A DNA stretch of 33,076 nucleotides from the NCBI GenBank assembly GCA_017469465.1, contig JAFUGH010000003.1:1-33076 (forward strand), written 5' to 3'. Below the pieces are notes generated by a model that worked only from the letters and a program-made list of their open reading frames with translations, made no database searches and was not told where the DNA came from. Of the stretch, positions 17,105 to 26,987 are shown piece by piece. Origin of the DNA: Clostridia bacterium (GTDB lineage: Bacteria; Bacillota; Clostridia; TANB77; UBA1234). Each line of letters starts with the position of its first letter. The first letter of the stretch is position 1. Both the position numbers and the translations under genes were made by a program.

Positions 17105-18826
17105 ATGCGAGAAAGAGAAAGCAAAGAGAATAAACAGTCATTTATGTTAGGAGTTATGTCTTTATTTATTGCTCAAATAGTGGTTAAACTTTTAGGATTA
17201 GTATATCGATTAGTTATTACTAATATTGATGGCTTTGGTGATGAAGGTAATGGTATTTATGGCGCCGGATATCAGATATATACATTGCTTCTTGCAGTAT
17301 CATCAATTGGTGTTCCAAATGCGATTTCAAAATTAGTTTCAGAAAAATTGGCCGTCGGAAAACATGAAGAAGCACATGAAATTTTTAAGACAGCAATGTT
17401 ATTATTTTCAATAATTGGACTGGTGCTGAGTACCTTATTATTCGTTTTTTCAAGAACATTAGCAAATTTAGTGGGAAATTCAAGTGTCCAAGGGGTAATG
17501 ATAGCACTTTCGCCTGCTATATTATTTGTGTCACTTGCTTCTGTAATTCGTGGATATTTTAATGGAATGTATAATATGAAAGCAACTTCCAATTCGCAAA
17601 TGCTTGAACAATTATTTAAAAGTATTTTAACAATAACTTTTGTACAAATAATTGCTAATATCTCCTTAATAAAATCATCATGGCTTATAAATTTGTTAAA
17701 TAGTCATAATACTAATAGAACTGTAATAATGGCAATAGCAGGAAATGTAGCATCAAGTGTTGCAACAATTTTGGGCTTTTTATATTTACATATTTTTTAT
17801 TTGTGTCATAAGAAAAAAATAATAGCGAATATTAAGAATTCAAAAGTTGTATATCGAAAGGAAAAAAGAAGCATAATAATGAAAAAAATATTAGCTATTT
17901 CCATCCCAATATCTATTGCATCAATTATTTCAGCGATTAATAGAAATATAGATACATTTACAGTTGTAAATGGATTAAAAACAGCTTTAATAAATTGCTA
18001 TTCAAGTATTGATATTGTTACAAACGAGGCAACAAGGTTATATGGTATTCTTTCCGGAAAAATAGATATTTTAGTTGGAATGCCAGCTTCATTAAATGTG
18101 GCATTCGCAACAGCACTTGTACCAGCAATTTCGGGAGCAATAGCGAATGGAGATATAAAAACAGCAAAAAGAAGAATAACATTTTCTCTGCGTATTACAT
18201 TATTAATTGGCCTTCCATGCGCAATAGGAATGTGTGTACTAGCGGGTCCAATACTAAATTTACTTTTTCCAAATGCATATTCTCCTGAGGCGGCAATATT
18301 ATTACGACTTAGTGCTTTCACCATTATTTTTACACTTTTGAATCAAACATTAGGAGGAACATTACAAGGGTTAGGAAAAGTTTATGTACCAGCCATAAGT
18401 TTAGCAATCGGTGCAGTAATAAAACTATTATTAAATTTACTTTTAATTCCTCGCTTAGATTGGGGGATATTAGGAGGAATTAATGGAGCAGCCATTAGTT
18501 CTATAGTAGCATCATGTGTTTCCTTTATTATTAATATGAAAGCTACATGTAAGTCGATAAAATTAAATTTAAATATATATCAAACTTATATAAAACCTGT
18601 AATAGTTACTTTAATTGTTGGATTATCTAGTTATTATACTCACCATTTTTTAATTGAAATCTTAAATCAAAAATTAGCAACTATATTGGTAATATTAGTT
18701 GCAATAATGGTTGATGTAGTGCTATTAATTGTTTTTAAAGTATTCGATAAAGAAGATTATACTATGTTACCGTATGGAAATAATATTTATCAATTTTTAA
18801 CAAAAATAAAATTTCTGAAAGCTTAG
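17105..18826 (+). CDS. MOP-superfamily polysaccharide flippase (SpoVB/YabM-like)
   Basis: A 573-residue polytopic membrane protein with about 14 hydrophobic helices. The N-terminus FMLGVMSLFIAQIVVKLLG and the following YRLVITN are typical of the SpoVB/MurJ-like polysaccharide biosynthesis exporters. Members flip lipid-linked glycans such as peptidoglycan precursors. Position next to spoVT and ahead of hup/rqcP matches yabM of Bacillus. The start ATG 17105 follows AGAGGTG. A paralogue such as spoVB or murJ cannot be separated by sequence reading alone. Confidence 0.87.
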   Translation: MRERESKENKQSFMLGVMSLFIAQIVVKLLGLVYRLVITNIDGFGDEGNGIYGAGYQIYTLLLAVSSIGVPNAISKLVSEKLAVGKHEEAHEIFKTAMLLFSIIGLVLSTLLFVFSRTLANLVGNSSVQGVMIALSPAILFVSLASVIRGYFNGMYNMKATSNSQMLEQLFKSILTITFVQIIANISLIKSSWLINLLNSHNTNRTVIMAIAGNVASSVATILGFLYLHIFYLCHKKKIIANIKNSKVVYRKEKRSIIMKKILAISIPISIASIISAINRNIDTFTVVNGLKTALINCYSSIDIVTNEATRLYGILSGKIDILVGMPASLNVAFATALVPAISGAIANGDIKTAKRRITFSLRITLLIGLPCAIGMCVLAGPILNLLFPNAYSPEAAILLRLSAFTIIFTLLNQTLGGTLQGLGKVYVPAISLAIGAVIKLLLNLLLIPRLDWGILGGINGAAISSIVASCVSFIINMKATCKSIKLNLNIYQTYIKPVIVTLIVGLSSYYTHHFLIEILNQKLATILVILVAIMVDVVLLIVFKVFDKEDYTMLPYGNNIYQFLTKIKFLKA

Positions 18827-19008
18827 AAATGCAAGTACTTTGGTAAACATAATTGTTGAAAATACTGAAAAATAAGGAAAATTTTAAAAAAATTTCAAAA
18901 AAGTGTTGAAAACAAGCAGGAAAAATAAAAAATTTGACGAATTTTTATTATAGAGGATGTAGAAAATAAACTATATCATAAACTAAATTTTATAGGAGGT
19001 AATTTGTA

Positions 19009-19287
19009 ATGAACAAAACTGATTTAATCGCAAAAATTGCTGAAGATGCTGATTTAACAAAAAAATCTGCAGAAGCTGCTCTTAATGCTTTCATTGGAGC
19101 TGTTGAAGGATCACTTAAAAAAGGAGAAAAAGTTCAATTAGTTGGATTTGGTTCTTTCGAAGTTAGAAAGAGAGCTGCTAGAAAAGGTAGAAACCCTCAA
19201 ACTAAAGAAGAAATCAAAATACCTGCATCAAAAGCTCCAGTATTCAAAGCTGGTAAAGCTTTAAAAGATTTAGTAAATAAAAGATAA
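19009..19287 (+). CDS. hup: DNA-binding protein HU
   Basis: A 92-residue histone-like dimeric protein that bends and compacts DNA. The N-terminus [21 protein letters not shown] and the beta-arm [20 protein letters not shown] are canonical. The strong TAGGAGG and the codon choice (many GCT and AAA codons) fit high expression. It is followed by a clear terminator, so it probably forms its own transcript. Confidence 0.97.
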   Translation: MNKTDLIAKIAEDADLTKKSAEAALNAFIGAVEGSLKKGEKVQLVGFGSFEVRKRAARKGRNPQTKEEIKIPASKAPVFKAGKALKDLVNKR

Positions 19288-19302
19288 GTCTTTTTAAGAG
19301 AG

Positions 19303-19328
19303 GTGGCAACTATGTTGCCACTTTTTTT
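19303..19328 (+). terminator. Terminator of hup
   Basis: GTGGCAAC (19303-19310) and GTTGCCAC (19314-19321) form a perfect stem with a 3-base loop, followed by seven Ts. Confidence 0.93.
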
Positions 19329-19349
19329 GTTAAAAGAAGGGAGTTAACA

Positions 19350-19598
19350 ATGAGATTGGATAAGTTTTTAAAAGTAAGCAGGGTGATTAAGCGAAGAACA
19401 GTAGCTAATGAAGCTTGTGATGCTGGAAGAGTTATGATTAATGGAAAAATTGCTAAAGCTAGTACGGAAGTTAAAGTGGATGATATAGTTGAAATAAAAT
19501 ATGGTGAAAAAATGATAAAATTTAGGATAAAAAATGTTACTAATGTTGTAACAAAAGAAGGGGCATTAGAAATGGTGGAAATGCTTGAAAACGAATAG
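19350..19598 (+). CDS. rqcP: S4-domain RNA-binding protein RqcP
   Basis: An 82-residue protein made of one S4 domain (MRLDKFLKVSRVIKRRTVANEAC). Its Bacillus homologue RqcP (YabO) works with RqcH at stalled 50S subunits to add alanine tails to nascent chains. Genome position after hup matches Bacillus-like order. Its presence is of interest because this window also suggests unusual ribosome behaviour at CGG codons, though that link is inference. Confidence 0.9.
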   Translation: MRLDKFLKVSRVIKRRTVANEACDAGRVMINGKIAKASTEVKVDDIVEIKYGEKMIKFRIKNVTNVVTKEGALEMVEMLENE

Positions 19599-19607
19599 CT
19601 TGTTACC

Positions 19608-19636
19608 TTGACAAAATGCAGTTATAAGTATAAAAT
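19608..19636 (+). promoter_or_regulatory. Sigma-A promoter for gdpP-rplI-dnaB
   Basis: TTGACA (19608-19613), a 17-base spacer and TAAAAT (19631-19636). The gdpP start with its AGGAGG lies about 20 bases further on. Confidence 0.8.
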
Positions 19637-19657
19637 TGCATCTATAGGAGGAGTGTC

Positions 19658-21646
19658 ATGAGAAAGATAAAATTCAATGATGTTTTTGTACCAAAATATC
19701 GAACTTATTTAATTATCATATTGATACTTTTAATTACAGGTTGTCTTGCCTCTCCAAGCATACCAATGTTATTTATTGCACTAATTATATATGCTGGAGT
19801 GTTATTTTTTACGTATAGAAAAAATAATTTTAAAAAAGAGCGCGTTATTAATTATATGGACAGTTTTATTTTTAAGCTCAAAACAGATGAATCAATTCTA
19901 AACTTTCCAATTCCAGCAGTAATTATTACTGAAAGTGGAGACATTTTATGGAATAATGATTCTCTTGAACTGATGTTTAAGGGAATCAATAAGCAAAAAT
20001 TTCTTGAGAACATTATAAAAGAGTTAGATGAAGAATATGATGATCGATTTGCTGAAATAGATAAAGAAATAAATATTCATGACAAGCACTATAGGATTCT
20101 AGGCAATCTTGTAAATTTGAAAAAACGTAATGGCAAAGAAACTGTTATGATGCTTTATTTTATCGATAGGACAGAGTATTATCGTTTATTTAAATCTTTT
20201 GAAGATTCAAAAGACTGCGTTGGAATCATTGTTATTGATAATTATGAGGAGCTCTTTCAAGGAATGAGTGATACAGATATGCCACAATTAGTTGCACTTC
20301 TTGAAAAACAATTAAGGGAATGGATGGCATTTACTGGTGGTATTATTACAAGAATGGATAGAAGCAGATTTTTAATTATTTTTGATAAAAAGTTTATTAA
20401 AGCTTTTACTGAATCGAAATTTGAAATCCTTGATTCTGTAAAAGAGATAAAAGTTGGAAACAAGATTCCGCTTACAATTAGTATGGGAATTATTACTGAT
20501 GATGGAACAAAAAATGAAAAATTCCAATCAGCTATTGCTGCAATTGATGTTGCACTTAGTCGTGGTGGAGACCAAGTTGTTATCAAAAAAGATGGAAAAT
20601 ATAATTTCTTTGGAGGAAATTCGAAAGAAGTTGAAAAAAGGACGAGAGTGAAATCAAGAGTCATAGCACAAGGTTTGCAAGAATTAATTATGAATGCTAG
20701 TAGCGTCGTTATCATGGGACATAAAAACATGGATGCCGACTGCTTAGGGTCTGCAATGGGGATGTATATTCTCGCTAAATCTTATGAAAAAGAGGCACAT
20801 GTAGTTTTTAACAAAAAAGGTGTTGCGATTGATGAATTGGTCAGAAAGATTGTTACAAGTGATAAACTTTCTGATGTTATCGTCTCGGAAGAAGAACTAT
20901 TACCAACCATAAATGAAGATACTTTGCTTATTGTTGTTGACACTCATAAAATTGATTTAGTAGAATCTCAAGCAATATTGAATAAAGTTAATAAAGTTGC
21001 AATTATTGATCACCATAGAAGAGGAACGGAAGCAATTGAAAATGCAATTTTGACTTTCCAAGAAGTGTATGCTTCTTCTGCAAGTGAACTGGTTACCGAA
21101 ATTTTACAATATTCAGAATTAAAAATTGAAATACCAACTTTAGTCGCAGAATGTTTGTATGCAGGTATTTTAACGGATACGAAGAACTTTACACAAAAAA
21201 CAGGAGTTAGAACTTTTGAAGCAGCAGCATATTTGAAGAAATTAGGTGTTGATGTTGCAATGATAAACAAACTTTTCCAAAATGATGTAGATACATATGT
21301 TTCAATCGCTGATGTTATAAGAAATTCTGAAATACTATTTGGAAGTGTTGCTATTGCAATTTGCCCAAAAGGATTAGAAAATCAAATACAAATCACTGCT
21401 CAAGCAGCAGATGAACTATTGAATTTAAATTCCATTGATACATCATTTGTTTTGTCAGAAGTTGATGACAAAGTATATATTAGTGGAAGATCAAATGGAA
21501 AAGTGAATGTGCAAATGGTACTTGAAAAACTTGGTGGTGGCGGTCATATGATGATTGCTGGTGCTCAAGTTCAAGGTATGTCTGTTGAAGAGGTAAAGAA
21601 GATGCTAATTGGCGCAATAGAAGAAACGATAAAGAATAATGAATAA
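19658..21646 (+). CDS. gdpP: Cyclic-di-AMP phosphodiesterase GdpP
   Basis: A 662-residue membrane enzyme that hydrolyses c-di-AMP to pApA and so affects cell-wall and osmotic homeostasis. Two N-terminal transmembrane helices (about residues 14-48) precede a PAS-like domain (about 75-145) and a degenerate GGDEF domain (about 170-300). The DHH domain has VVIMGHKNMDADCLG and IIDHHRRG, and the DHHA1 domain has GGGGHMMIAG near the C-terminus. The order gdpP-rplI-dnaB is conserved in Firmicutes. Length is normal and no feature is missing. Confidence 0.94.
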   Translation: MRKIKFNDVFVPKYRTYLIIILILLITGCLASPSIPMLFIALIIYAGVLFFTYRKNNFKKERVINYMDSFIFKLKTDESILNFPIPAVIITESGDILWNNDSLELMFKGINKQKFLENIIKELDEEYDDRFAEIDKEINIHDKHYRILGNLVNLKKRNGKETVMMLYFIDRTEYYRLFKSFEDSKDCVGIIVIDNYEELFQGMSDTDMPQLVALLEKQLREWMAFTGGIITRMDRSRFLIIFDKKFIKAFTESKFEILDSVKEIKVGNKIPLTISMGIITDDGTKNEKFQSAIAAIDVALSRGGDQVVIKKDGKYNFFGGNSKEVEKRTRVKSRVIAQGLQELIMNASSVVIMGHKNMDADCLGSAMGMYILAKSYEKEAHVVFNKKGVAIDELVRKIVTSDKLSDVIVSEEELLPTINEDTLLIVVDTHKIDLVESQAILNKVNKVAIIDHHRRGTEAIENAILTFQEVYASSASELVTEILQYSELKIEIPTLVAECLYAGILTDTKNFTQKTGVRTFEAAAYLKKLGVDVAMINKLFQNDVDTYVSIADVIRNSEILFGSVAIAICPKGLENQIQITAQAADELLNLNSIDTSFVLSEVDDKVYISGRSNGKVNVQMVLEKLGGGGHMMIAGAQVQGMSVEEVKKMLIGAIEETIKNNE

Positions 21647-21660
21647 TAGGAGGAGTTTTT

Positions 21661-22107
21661 ATGAAGGTTATATTAACTCAAGATATTAAGTCGGTAGGAA
21701 AGAAAGGACAAATAATTAATGCTTCTGATGGATATGCTAGAAATTATTTAATTCCAAAGAAACTTGCTGTGGTAGCTGATAATGCAAATTTAAATGAATT
21801 AAAAACAAAGCAAGATGCAAATAAATATAAAAAAGATATGTCTAGGGCTAGTGCAGAAGAACTTGCTACAAAAATGAAAAATTTTGAACTTGTATTTAAG
21901 ATTAAAGCCGGAGAAAATGGTAAAACTTTTGGTAGTGTTACAGCGAAAGATATCGCAGAAGAGTTAAATAAAAAATATTATGTTGAAGTAGATAAAAAGA
22001 AAATAGGATTAGCTGATGCAATAAAAACTCTTGGCACATATATGATTGATATAAAACTTTTTGAAGGAATTACAGGAAAGCTAAAAGTAAATGTAATATC
22101 AGAATAA
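21661..22107 (+). CDS. rplI: 50S ribosomal protein L9
   Basis: A 148-residue protein. The N-terminal rRNA-binding domain MKVILTQDIKSVGKKGQIIN and the NYLIPKKLA block are diagnostic, and the C-terminal domain contains GKTFGSVTAKDI. L9 restrains mRNA slippage and frameshifting on the ribosome, which makes its integrity relevant to the frameshift observations here. It looks full length with no oddity. AGGAGG precedes ATG 21661. Confidence 0.96.
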   Translation: MKVILTQDIKSVGKKGQIINASDGYARNYLIPKKLAVVADNANLNELKTKQDANKYKKDMSRASAEELATKMKNFELVFKIKAGENGKTFGSVTAKDIAEELNKKYYVEVDKKKIGLADAIKTLGTYMIDIKLFEGITGKLKVNVISE

Positions 22108-22144
22108 AATATACAAAGACATGAATGAAAGCAGGATTAATAAT

Positions 22145-23479
22145 ATGGAAGAAAATATTATAGCAAGAATTCCACCAAATGATGCTCAAGCAGAACAGGC
22201 TGTGTTAGGGGCAATGCTTGTAGATAAAGAGGCGGTATTAACGGTAATAGAAATCTTAAAACCTGATGATTTTTATAGAGTGGAACATGTAGAAATATAT
22301 TCAGCTATTTTAGACTTATATTCTCAAGGAAGTGCAATTGATATTTTAACGGTAAAAGAACAGTTAAGATTACGTGGAAAGTATGATGTGATTAATGGAT
22401 TTGAATATTTAGCTTCACTTACCAATCCAATGTTTTCAATTAATAACGTAGAATACTATGCAAAAATTGTAGAAGATAAATCAATACTAAGACAACTTAT
22501 AAAAGCAACTAGTGATATTAACCATAAGAGTTATGATGCTTTGGAACCATCATCAGATATTTTAGAAAGTGCTGAAAAAGCAGTTTTTAATATAGCTCAA
22601 AAGAAAACAGAGAAAAGTTACGCATTAGTAAAAGATGTACTTGTTGATACTTTTGATAATTTGGAAAAGCTTGCAAGTCAAGAAGATGAAGTAGTTGGAA
22701 TTCCGAGTGGCTTTAAAGAACTAGACAATAAAACATTAGGCTTTATGCCGGGACAATTAGTTGTTGTTGCAGCAAGACCTGCAATGGGTAAATCTGCTTT
22801 CGCCTTAAATATTTTATCCAATGTTGCTATACGAAGTGGTAAATCAGCTGTATATTTTAGTCTCGAGATGTCAAAAGAGGAATTATTGAATAGAATTTTA
22901 GCTTCTGAAGCAATGGTGGATAGCCAAAAGATTAGAAGCGGTAAGTTAGATGATGAAGATTGGATAAGTTTAACTAATATTTCAGGAACACTTTCTGAAA
23001 GTAAAATTATTTTGGATGATTCTGCAGGATATTCACCACTTGAATTACGTGCTAGATGTAGAAGATTAAAATTGGAATATGATATTGGACTAATAGTAAT
23101 TGATTATTTGCAATTAATGGATGCTGGAAAAGTAAGTGCTAGTCGTCAACAGGATATTTCAGAAATAAGTAGGTCACTAAAAGTTTTGGCAAGAGAAATT
23201 GGAGTGCCAATCATTGCGTTATCACAGCTATCACGTGCTCCAGAGCAGAGACCAGACCATAGACCAATGCTTAGTGACTTAAGAGAATCTGGATCTATAG
23301 AGCAGGATGCAGATATGGTAATGTTTCTATATAGAGATGATTATTATAATCCTGAAACGGAAAAGAAAAATATTGCTGAAGTAATTTTAGCTAAGAATAG
23401 AGCAGGTCAAACGGGAACAACAGAATTAGTATGGCTTGGAAATTATTTAAAATTTGGAAATATTGATAAATTCCATTGA
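22145..23479 (+). CDS. dnaB: Replicative DNA helicase DnaB
   Basis: A 444-residue hexameric 5'-3' helicase that unwinds DNA at the replication fork (called DnaC in Bacillus). The N-terminal domain begins IPPNDAQAEQAVLGAML. The RecA-like domain has Walker A ARPAMGKS, the VIDYLQLM segment and RESGSIEQDADMVMFLYR. ATG 22145 is preferred because DnaB proteins usually start there and an AGGA lies eight bases upstream. ATG 22121 would add eight residues and lacks a ribosome-binding site. Confidence 0.95.
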   Translation: MEENIIARIPPNDAQAEQAVLGAMLVDKEAVLTVIEILKPDDFYRVEHVEIYSAILDLYSQGSAIDILTVKEQLRLRGKYDVINGFEYLASLTNPMFSINNVEYYAKIVEDKSILRQLIKATSDINHKSYDALEPSSDILESAEKAVFNIAQKKTEKSYALVKDVLVDTFDNLEKLASQEDEVVGIPSGFKELDNKTLGFMPGQLVVVAARPAMGKSAFALNILSNVAIRSGKSAVYFSLEMSKEELLNRILASEAMVDSQKIRSGKLDDEDWISLTNISGTLSESKIILDDSAGYSPLELRARCRRLKLEYDIGLIVIDYLQLMDAGKVSASRQQDISEISRSLKVLAREIGVPIIALSQLSRAPEQRPDHRPMLSDLRESGSIEQDADMVMFLYRDDYYNPETEKKNIAEVILAKNRAGQTGTTELVWLGNYLKFGNIDKFH

Positions 23480-23533
23480 GTTGTAGTAGAGCACAACGTG
23501 CTCCATAAAAAAGGAGAATACGAATTATTTTAA

Positions 23534-24547
23534 ATGAAAAATAAAGTTTTAGATACAATCAAAAAATATAATTTAATAAATGAAAATGATAAAGTTTTAG
23601 TGGGCGTCTCTGGTGGACCGGACTCGATTTCTCTTTTGAATATTTTGTTCGAACTTGGGTATCATGTATGTGTGGCTCATTTAAATCACGGACTTCGAGA
23701 GAATGCAATACTTGATGAAAATTATGTTTTGAATTTTTGTCGCATAAAAAATATTCCATGTTTTGTGAAAAAGATTGATTTGAGAGAAAATTTAGGTGGT
23801 ATGACATTGGAAGAAGCAGGAAGAAAAGAAAGATACGATTTTTTTTATGAAATTATGCAAAAAGAAGGTTGTACCAAAATAGCAACAGCGCACAATAGTA
23901 ACGATAGTGCGGAAACTGTTTTTATGAATATCATTCGCGGAAGTGGAGTGAATGGATTAAAGGGGATTTTACCAATTGCAAAAATGAATACAAGTGATGA
24001 AAATAAAAGATTGGAATCTCAGGATAACTGTTCTCCATATATTATACGACCTCTTATTGAATGTAATCGCAAAGAAATTGAAGATTATTGCTTGGAAAAT
24101 AATTTAAATCCAAGGCATGATGAATCCAACGATGAACCAATTTACACTAGAAATAAAATAAGACTTGAATTAATTCCATACATAGAAAAAAATATTAATT
24201 CTAATATTATAAAAAATATTAATAGATTATCTGAAATTGTTGCGGAGGAAGAAAACTTCATTTCAAGACAAGTAGATGTAGCGTATCATGAATGTATTAT
24301 GGAAGAAACTAAAGAGAAAGTGGTATGTAATTTGAAAATTTTTAATAAACTAGATATTGTAATCAAAAAAAGATTAATTATTAAATTTATCATAAAAGTT
24401 TTAGGAAATGCAAAAGATATAGAGAAGGTACACATAGAAGATATTTTAAAGCTTTGCGAAAATAATGTGGGAGGAAAATATTTGACCCCGAATAAACACA
24501 TAAAAGTATTTGTCAATAAATCAAAAGTGGAGTATATTGCAATATAA
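23534..24547 (+). CDS. tilS: tRNA(Ile)-lysidine synthase
   Basis: A 337-residue enzyme that converts C34 of tRNA-Ile(CAU) to lysidine, changing decoding from AUG to AUA. The PP-loop VGVSGGPDSISLL sits near the N-terminus, with AHLNHGLRE and the ATAHNSNDSAETVFMNIIRG block following. It is shorter than the ~450-residue Bacillus enzyme, lacking most of the C-terminal domain, but the short form is known in other bacteria. The Shine-Dalgarno AAGGAG lies unusually far (about 17 bases) from the ATG. Confidence 0.92.
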   Translation: MKNKVLDTIKKYNLINENDKVLVGVSGGPDSISLLNILFELGYHVCVAHLNHGLRENAILDENYVLNFCRIKNIPCFVKKIDLRENLGGMTLEEAGRKERYDFFYEIMQKEGCTKIATAHNSNDSAETVFMNIIRGSGVNGLKGILPIAKMNTSDENKRLESQDNCSPYIIRPLIECNRKEIEDYCLENNLNPRHDESNDEPIYTRNKIRLELIPYIEKNINSNIIKNINRLSEIVAEEENFISRQVDVAYHECIMEETKEKVVCNLKIFNKLDIVIKKRLIIKFIIKVLGNAKDIEKVHIEDILKLCENNVGGKYLTPNKHIKVFVNKSKVEYIAI

Positions 24548-24667
24548 TATTAGAGAAATGGTAACTACCTAGAAGATGTAAATATAAATATTGTTCATGA
24601 AAAAATATAGACAATTATTTTGGGTTATGATACTATTTATTAGAATGATTATTTTAAGGAGGTTATA

Positions 24668-26476
24668 ATGAAGAAACCATTTAGAGGAATTGCACCATTA
24701 TTAATAACAATGATACTTATATTTTTTGTAGCAATGCTTTTCTCGGATAGAGCCAATACTACAGAAATGGATTACAGCACACTCGTATCAGAAATTAACA
24801 TAGATAATGTTGAATCAATTGAATTAGCTAGTGATAAAAATGTAGCATATGTTAAATTAAAAGGTCAAAGAGATGAAAAAACAGTTAATCTAACAGATAG
24901 AGCTGAACTTACGAAACTTGTTCAAGAAAGAATTATCGAGGGAAGTAATATTAAATTTAAAGCAGATTCTACCTCTTCAATTTTGACAATTTTAGATTAT
25001 ATTACTCCAATTGTAATTGTTATTTTAGCAATTCTATGTTGGGTTTTTGTAATGCAAACAGCAGGTGTTGGAAAAGGAGCAATGTCATTTACGAAGAATA
25101 GAGCTAAAATATCCAATCCGGATGACAAAAATAAGATTACATTTAAGGATGTAGCTGGACTTCCAGAAGAGAGAGAAGAGTTACAAGAAGTAGTAGAATT
25201 TTTGAAATATCCAAAAAAGTTTACTGATATGGGTGCAAGAATTCCTAAAGGAATTTTACTAGTTGGTCAGCCTGGAACTGGTAAAACTTTACTTGCAAAG
25301 GCAGTTGCAGGTGAAGCAGGAGTTCCATTCTTTTCAATCAGTGGTTCGGATTTTGTAGAAATGTATGTTGGTGTTGGTGCATCAAGAGTTAGAGACTTGT
25401 TTGCAGAAGCAAAAGCAAAAGCACCATGTATTGTATTCATAGATGAAATTGATGCTGTGGGACGTCATAGAGGTGCTGGACTTGGTGGTGGACATGATGA
25501 AAGAGAACAAACACTTAATCAGTTACTAGTTGAAATGGATGGCTTTGGAACAAACAGTGGAGTTATAGTCTTAGCTGCTACAAATAGACCAGACATATTA
25601 GACCCAGCTCTTCAAAGACCAGGTCGTTTCGATAGACAAATAGTTGTTCCAGCTCCAGATGTGAGAGCAAGAGAAGAAATATTAGAATTATATGCAAAAA
25701 AGAAAAAATTATCTGGTGAAATAGATTTAGGAGTGCTTGCAAAAAATACTGCAGGATTTACAGGAGCAGATTTAGAGAATATGTTAAATGAAGCAGCATT
25801 GCTTGCTGCAAGAAAAGATCAAACATCAATTACAATGGATGATTTAGAAGATGCTATGGTAAAAGTGATGATGGGACCAGAAAAGAAGAGTAAAGTAATT
25901 TCTGATAAAGATAAAAAACTAGTTGCTTATCATGAAGGCGGTCATGCAGTTGTAAGTAGATTTCTTGAACATTCAGAACCGGTACATCAAATTTCTATCG
26001 TTCCAAGAGGTATGGCTGGTGGTTATACGATGTATAAAAATACGGAAGATAAGTCATTCATGTCTAAATCAGAAATGGAAGATAAAATTGTTTCGTTGCT
26101 AGGAGGAAGAGTGGCAGAGCAATTAGTTCTAGACGACATCAGTACTGGTGCTTCGAACGATATTGAAAGAGCAAGTAAAATTGCAAGAAGCATGGTAATG
26201 AGATATGGAATGAGTGAAAAGTTAGGAACAATTACATTTGGAAATGATCAAGAAGAAGTATTTTTAGGTAGAGATATAAATAATGTTAAGAATTATAGCG
26301 ATGAAATCGCAGCAGTCATTGATGTTGAAGTTAAAAATATTATTGATAAGGGCTATAATAGAGCAAAACACATTTTAGAGCAAAATATTAACAAGTTGCA
26401 TGCTGTAGCACATGTTCTTTTAGAAAAAGAGAAAATAGAAGCTGATGAATTTGAAGCAATAATGCAACAGGTATAA
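24668..26476 (+). CDS. ftsH: ATP-dependent zinc metalloprotease FtsH
   Basis: A 602-residue membrane-anchored AAA+ protease that degrades misfolded and regulatory proteins. Transmembrane helices lie at about residues 8-25 and 108-130. Walker A GQPGTGKT is at 200-207, Walker B is IVFIDEID, and the SRH region contains [12 protein letters not shown]. The zinc motif HEGGH is at residues 422-426, where HEAGH is the common form. tilS directly precedes it; the hprT gene found between them in Bacillus is absent. TAAGGAGG supports the start. Confidence 0.95.
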   Translation: MKKPFRGIAPLLITMILIFFVAMLFSDRANTTEMDYSTLVSEINIDNVESIELASDKNVAYVKLKGQRDEKTVNLTDRAELTKLVQERIIEGSNIKFKADSTSSILTILDYITPIVIVILAILCWVFVMQTAGVGKGAMSFTKNRAKISNPDDKNKITFKDVAGLPEEREELQEVVEFLKYPKKFTDMGARIPKGILLVGQPGTGKTLLAKAVAGEAGVPFFSISGSDFVEMYVGVGASRVRDLFAEAKAKAPCIVFIDEIDAVGRHRGAGLGGGHDEREQTLNQLLVEMDGFGTNSGVIVLAATNRPDILDPALQRPGRFDRQIVVPAPDVRAREEILELYAKKKKLSGEIDLGVLAKNTAGFTGADLENMLNEAALLAARKDQTSITMDDLEDAMVKVMMGPEKKSKVISDKDKKLVAYHEGGHAVVSRFLEHSEPVHQISIVPRGMAGGYTMYKNTEDKSFMSKSEMEDKIVSLLGGRVAEQLVLDDISTGASNDIERASKIARSMVMRYGMSEKLGTITFGNDQEEVFLGRDINNVKNYSDEIAAVIDVEVKNIIDKGYNRAKHILEQNINKLHAVAHVLLEKEKIEADEFEAIMQQV

Positions 26477-26494
26477 CGCGCAAAGTGGACGTAC

Positions 26495-26578
26495 GGAACC
26501 ACTGAAAAAGTCTTAAAAATTTCGAACTCAAGATTTTCATCCTGGGTTCGAAATTTTTAAGACTTTTTCAGTGGTTCC
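26495..26578. repeat. Perfect 33-bp inverted repeat (MITE-like hairpin or terminator)
   Basis: The arm at 26495-26527, starting GGAACCACTGAAAAAG, is the exact reverse complement of 26546-26578. The loop is 18 bases. It lies 19 bases after the ftsH stop and 23 bases past the stop of the convergent small ORF. A 33/33 match is much longer than an ordinary terminator stem and suggests a mobile palindromic repeat that may serve as a bidirectional terminator. Confidence 0.9.
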
Positions 26579-26600
26579 TGACATCTCCATTGTGAGACAG

Positions 26601-26765
26601 TTACACATGAATGAATTGCATCAAGACCACTACTATTAGAGCGACCACAAGTAAGTCACCTAATATGCTGAAACCTAACCTAATCAGGAAAACAGCAAAC
26701 CGTCCTAGGCCGATGAAAATCATGAGCCCCAAAATGATGGTCACAATAGATCCAAAATTATACAT
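26601..26765 (-). CDS. Small hydrophobic protein under a consensus promoter
   Basis: A 54-residue ORF from ATG 26765 with AAAGGAGGT seven bases upstream and a perfect sigma-A promoter. It is almost wholly hydrophobic, with two membrane helices around FGSIVTIILGLMIFIGLG and LVVALIVVVLMQFI. I do not recognise it. Codon use is unlike the neighbours: CTC, CTG, GGG, GTC and AGG occur, and codon 22 is CGG (26702-26700). It is the only ORF I found with in-frame CGG and no frame break. A +1 shift there would end the protein six codons later. It may be a recent acquisition, or a counterexample to the CGG rule. Confidence 0.6.
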   Translation of the reverse strand: MYNFGSIVTIILGLMIFIGLGRFAVFLIRLGFSILGDLLVVALIVVVLMQFIHV

Positions 26766-26797
26766 GGTTGTGACCTCCTTTCACATTAGTCAACATA

Positions 26798-26826
26798 ATT
26801 ATATCGCAACAAAATTCAATTGTCAA
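26798..26826 (-). promoter_or_regulatory. Perfect sigma-A promoter on the minus strand
   Basis: In minus-strand sense TTGACA (26826-26821), a 17-base spacer and TATAAT (26803-26798). It directs transcription into the 54-residue hydrophobic ORF. A small palindrome (GTTCGC at 26873, GCGAAC at 26883) lies further upstream. Confidence 0.88.
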
Positions 26827-26987
26827 AGAACATATAATCAAAATGGCGATAACAATTGTAGCGGTGAACTGTGTTCGCTATGGCGAACATATTAATCTAC
26901 TACTAAATTGTGTAAAAATAGTGAAAATAATAGACAAAGAAAGCAAAAAAAGATATAATATTTTAGTTAAATTTGTATAAAAATTAA

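Noticed and set aside
23489..23503. GAGCAC/GTGCTC hairpin before tilS
   Set aside because: The stem is only six base pairs with a 3-base loop and no T-run; likely chance.
26611..26895. Plus-strand ORF of 94 codons
   Set aside because: Composition (many Thr, Asn, Pro and Lys) and lack of a ribosome-binding site suggest it is the shadow of the minus-strand hydrophobic ORF and its promoter region.
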